Shown here in pieces: positions 60,854 through 64,000 of a DNA stretch of 64,000 nucleotides. The position numbers and the translations under genes are program-made. This stretch comes from Zopfochytrium polystomum (Eukaryota; Chytridiomycota; Chytridiomycetes; Chytridiales; Chytridiaceae). Numbering within the stretch: the first letter of the stretch is position 1; each line of letters opens with the position of its first letter. The notes below the pieces were generated by a model. It was given only the letters and a program-made list of their open reading frames with translations. It was not told where the DNA came from and ran no database searches. The stretch covers positions 124,001 through 188,000 of the forward strand of contig JAIVFJ010000049.1 of assembly GCA_025765615.1 (NCBI GenBank), given 5' to 3'.

Positions 60854-62306
60854 TGTGAGACTACACCAAGGTCTCAGTGATAAAGTCTAGGGATTTTATT
60901 CGCAAAAACAAGCGTACCTGTCATAAAACTGCAAGGATTGGGACCCCTATTATTGCTCCTGGTTCTTTAGTTTCCAAGGCGTTATCAAAGTGTATTTGCG
61001 GCTAACCCGTCTTTATTATTGGGCCTGCTTTTACTACTTTCGTCTTAACAGTTTCCGTTGCACCAGGGTTTTCCCAACATATTTTCTTTTTCAGTGACTA
61101 ACGGAGACTGCCCGACTGCCAAGGGATGGGGTGCCTGACAGGCCGTACCCCAAGCCCGCCTAATTTATTTTTATTTTCGGCACTTGTACATACACGCATA
61201 GGGTTGGGGGGGACTCAGAGCATTTGTGGTGGATGCTCCAAGTCAGGGGGGTTGACTTGTCAATTTTCTCTCTCTGTTTTGGGCCATTTCTCTTTTTCCT
61301 TTTTTTTTCTTCAATCTGATTTCTGTCCTTTGGCACCAATACAGAGTCCCTTCAAATCCATCTGGCTCGTGAAGGTGAGGGTAGCGAGAGATGGTACACA
61401 CCTGGGTGTGTACATGGTCCCTTTGTGGGGCTCCTCTTAAGGGGCCGTGGGTGGGGAATGCAGCTGGCCCCACCAGCGACTGTGTGACATTGCCGGCTCT
61501 GTGTTGGAGTGAGGATCCCTGGCGCTTGCCTGCCGCGACGACGGTGGTGGTGGTGGCGACGACGACAGCGTCGTCGTCCCCGACCTTCCCATCCCCGGGA
61601 GGGTGTTGGTGGCTGCGTCCGGTGCAGCCCCCAACACCTGAGAGTTCGATCTACAAGCGCCTGCCTCAGTCCTGTTGCTGTGGGGGTGAGATGTGTGAGT
61701 ACGAGTGCGATGCAATAAAGCCCGTTGGTTGAGTGATTGTGCCGACGCAGCCTGGTGGGGTACGTGTACGATTGCAGGTGTTTCCACGTGCAAGTTCCCT
61801 GCTGGCAACCTTCTGACCCCTACATAGTCGACTCCCTTCTCTCTCTCCCCCCCATCGCTGGCGACGACAAGGGCTCCTGCAGCACCGTCTGCGACGAGGG
61901 GCGCTAGGTCGCGCCCTGTCCGTCCCGTCGCTATTAACTGCTCCTGTTGTATTTGAGATTAGGTTCCTAAGACAAAAACCCCCGTTTCCCTTTTCTCTCT
62001 CTTTATTCTGCGGTTGTGTTGCACCCTCAGGAGTGCCCTTCTGTTTCCCCTTGCATCAGCTGCGGCCACTCGAGTAATTGTTGCTCTGGCACCGATCCTT
62101 CAGAGGATTGTCCCTCTGAATGTTCGTTCTTTGTGTTTGAGACCCCTGTTAGACAGATCAGTAGGGATAATTTGTGCACTAGGCAAGTAGTAGGGTTGAA
62201 ACACCCCCTAGACAACAGCCCAATAAAGTTGGTTTTAGCCTATTATTTGCTTTCCCTCACTCTAGGGCCCAGATCCCAGGGTCAAAGGAGTGAGTATAGT
62301 CTCACA
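60854..62306. mobile_element. Non-coding element with TGTGAGACTA...TAGTCTCACA ends (copy B)
   Basis: A 1453-bp insertion with perfect 10-bp terminal inverted repeats (60854-60863 and 62297-62306) and a 4-bp duplication ATTA (60850-60853 and 62307-62310). The empty site is seen in the intact copia at about 44930-44942 (ATCAATTATCC). No transposase is encoded; open frames in the GC-rich middle (61390-61730) show no family signal. Its ends match those of copy A but its interior is different. Confidence 0.85.
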
Positions 62307-63026
62307 ATTATCTGCTGAGTGAGGCCTGCTGTGCGAGTGACAGTGTTGACCCAAGTGTAACCTGTGGCGTAGTCGACAATAACTTCAAAGTAGTTAAAAC
62401 TGTCAAGGGAACGTGTACTGATCTTGCCAGTTTGGTTGGTACAGAGCATCTGCAGTGGAGCAAAATCAAAACGAGGCTTGGCAATGAGGTGCTGCCAGCA
62501 CATCTTTGCCATATCGCAAATGAGGCAAGGCTCATGTGTTGTTGGTGGTGGAGCAGGAGCACTGTTGACATCACCAGACTTGAGAGCGGCAGGTACTTGC
62601 TCTCAGTGGATGTGGCCAAAACGTCAGTGCCAGAGGTATGTGCAGTTGCTGGTGATGCAAAGGCAATGGGCTCAACTGAAATTGTCCTCTGCACAGCTGG
62701 GTGCTGGACTGGGATGAGATAGTAAAGGCCATGATATCGATTGCCAAGCTTGATGCCATGTTGAGATGCGAGCGTAGTCAGTCAAGAAGGAAGACAGAAA
62801 CTTGAGTGAATAGCATCCCAGCAGTTGGGTCTTGGAGGGCATGCAACACAGAGAGAGAAGCAGTTCCTTTAGTGATGGGATGTGTGGCACATTGCAGAGC
62901 ACCACATCAAAACCAGGAAAAGTGAGAGCGACAGATCCAATTCCTTCAATGCAGCATTCACGGTCATCTGCTAGGTGGGCATGGTGTTCAGTTTCAAATC
63001 GTTGGTACTCAGTGAATTGCTCCTGT
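62307..63026 (-). pseudogene. Copia fragment, integrase and protease region (right part)
   Basis: Continuation of the copia fragment at 60498-60853, matching about 44937-45880 of the complete element with an internal segment (about 45240-45460) absent. Confidence 0.75.
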
Positions 63027-64000
63027 TGTGAGAATGTGCTCTCTAACTCCTCACCTAAGGCTATAGGTTGAAACTAGAGCATGGACCTAAATACCAATCC
63101 TGACTAATGAAATGGGGGCAAAAGGAGGGTATCTAGGGGCACTAGACAGGAAAGTGTATTTGGGGTCTTAAAAAGCCCAAGAAAAAACCAAATAAATCTC
63201 TAACACAAAAGAGGGGTTTCTCACACCAAAGCATGAAACAGACACAATCACAAAAGAAAGCATAATCCTCTGGTGCAAGACACAGAAGGGTTTCATCTGG
63301 GGCACAAGGCCGAAGCCAAGTTAGACCAGAGACAGGACTGACTGAATCGGTAAGGGGAGTGACAAGCCGCTACAACCCATCAAAAGAACAACAAAAGAAA
63401 TAAACAACAAGTCAAACCCTTAGTTGGAGGGGGTTGGAGAGACAAAGGGCAGACACAAGGAACAGTTAGTGTGCAAAGGGGCCTGTTGAACCAAATCAGA
63501 ACTGTTTTCCACTAAACATAACAAGACACAACTTGTCTCCCTCCAAGGAGAGTGTTCCAACTCAATCCAAGGAAGAGGGTGCAACCAGGTTGGGAGACAG
63601 TGGGACTCTTCTTGCTCCATCCTACCAGGAGACAGACCTCTGCCTCGCCAGGCCAGAGAGAATAACCTGTCTTTGAAGCAAGGAAGGTCAATACCCACTC
63701 CCACACGCAAGAAAGACACCAAAGACAACCACAGGTATTGGCATGAAAGGAAGAGGGTCTGAACCCAGTGAACCAGGCCCACCAAAAGCCAAAGGAACCA
63801 TCACCAGGGAGAGGGAGGAATACCAGAGAGACCATACCACCACATAATACCTGACCAGCCAACTCATTCATATCACCTTGAGAGACCTGGATTTGAAGCA
63901 ATGTATTGACAGGAACTGGCGAGGCACTACCACAGTTTTACCCTCCCACCTTCCATCATCAAGTAGCTCCTACCCCAGACCAGGCTAAACAGCATGCAGA
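63027..64000. mobile_element. Second copy of the copy A family, running off the window
   Basis: Starts TGTGAGAATGTGCTCTCTAA inside the copia fragment and follows 48157 onwards with many small differences, including GAGACCTGGATTTGA and AACTCATTCATATCACC segments seen near 49100. Its far end lies outside the window. Confidence 0.8.

Noticed and set aside
60854..62306. Possible CRISPR-like or array structure in the repeat blocks
   Set aside because: The repeats are transposon ends, LTRs and microsatellites in a eukaryotic genome; no regularly spaced repeats with unique spacers are present.

Overview
The window is eukaryotic nuclear DNA from a flagellated single-celled organism. It carries about a dozen intron-rich protein genes with short GT-AG introns (mostly 50-125 bp), separated by large tracts of microsatellite and nested transposable elements. 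IFT81 (ciliary transport), katanin p60 (microtubule severing) and an IQCH-like protein indicate a flagellum. The coiled-coil protein at 20819-22441 contains a block that I recall from fungal proteins. My best guess is a zoosporic fungus or a close relative (Holomycota), but this is inference and no marker here settles it. TAA, TAG and TGA all end genes, and eRF1 keeps the NIKS and YxCxxxF motifs, so the standard genetic code is used.

Layout. 1-25.2 kb is mostly genic: an EEF2KMT-like methyltransferase (+), a bromodomain-GATA-ET protein (-), katanin p60 (+), a long IQCH-like protein (+), IFT81 (+), a TTC1 homologue (-), a coiled-coil protein (-) and a universal-stress-protein-like gene (+). 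25.2-32.6 kb is repeats: a solo LTR, copia remnants and CT-rich microsatellites. 32.6-41.3 kb holds three minus-strand genes in tandem: a receptor-like cyclic nucleotide phosphodiesterase, a PB1-UBA protein and a PAF-acetylhydrolase. 42.2-50.6 kb is one copia retrotransposon whose right LTR is split by a 2.2 kb element. 51.4-55.0 kb holds a protein with only the formin N-terminal region (+) and a low-complexity protein with a cysteine cluster (-). 57.4-59.0 kb is eRF1 (+). 59.0-64.0 kb is again nested repeats.

The most unusual gene is at 32626-36955. Its predicted product joins an extracellular ANF-receptor-type (periplasmic-binding fold) ligand-binding domain, one transmembrane helix and an apparently competent class I phosphodiesterase. 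It resembles a receptor guanylyl cyclase in layout but would destroy cyclic nucleotide rather than make it. Second, a repeat present three times (303-306 bp in its two full copies) looks like an LTR promoter with perfect four-unit heat-shock elements next to a TATA box. Third, at least two families of non-coding elements share TGTGAG...CTCACA ends and 4-bp target duplications, as Ginger-type DNA transposons do. Exon joins were worked out by hand from reading-frame and splice-phase agreement; places where I could not resolve them are stated.
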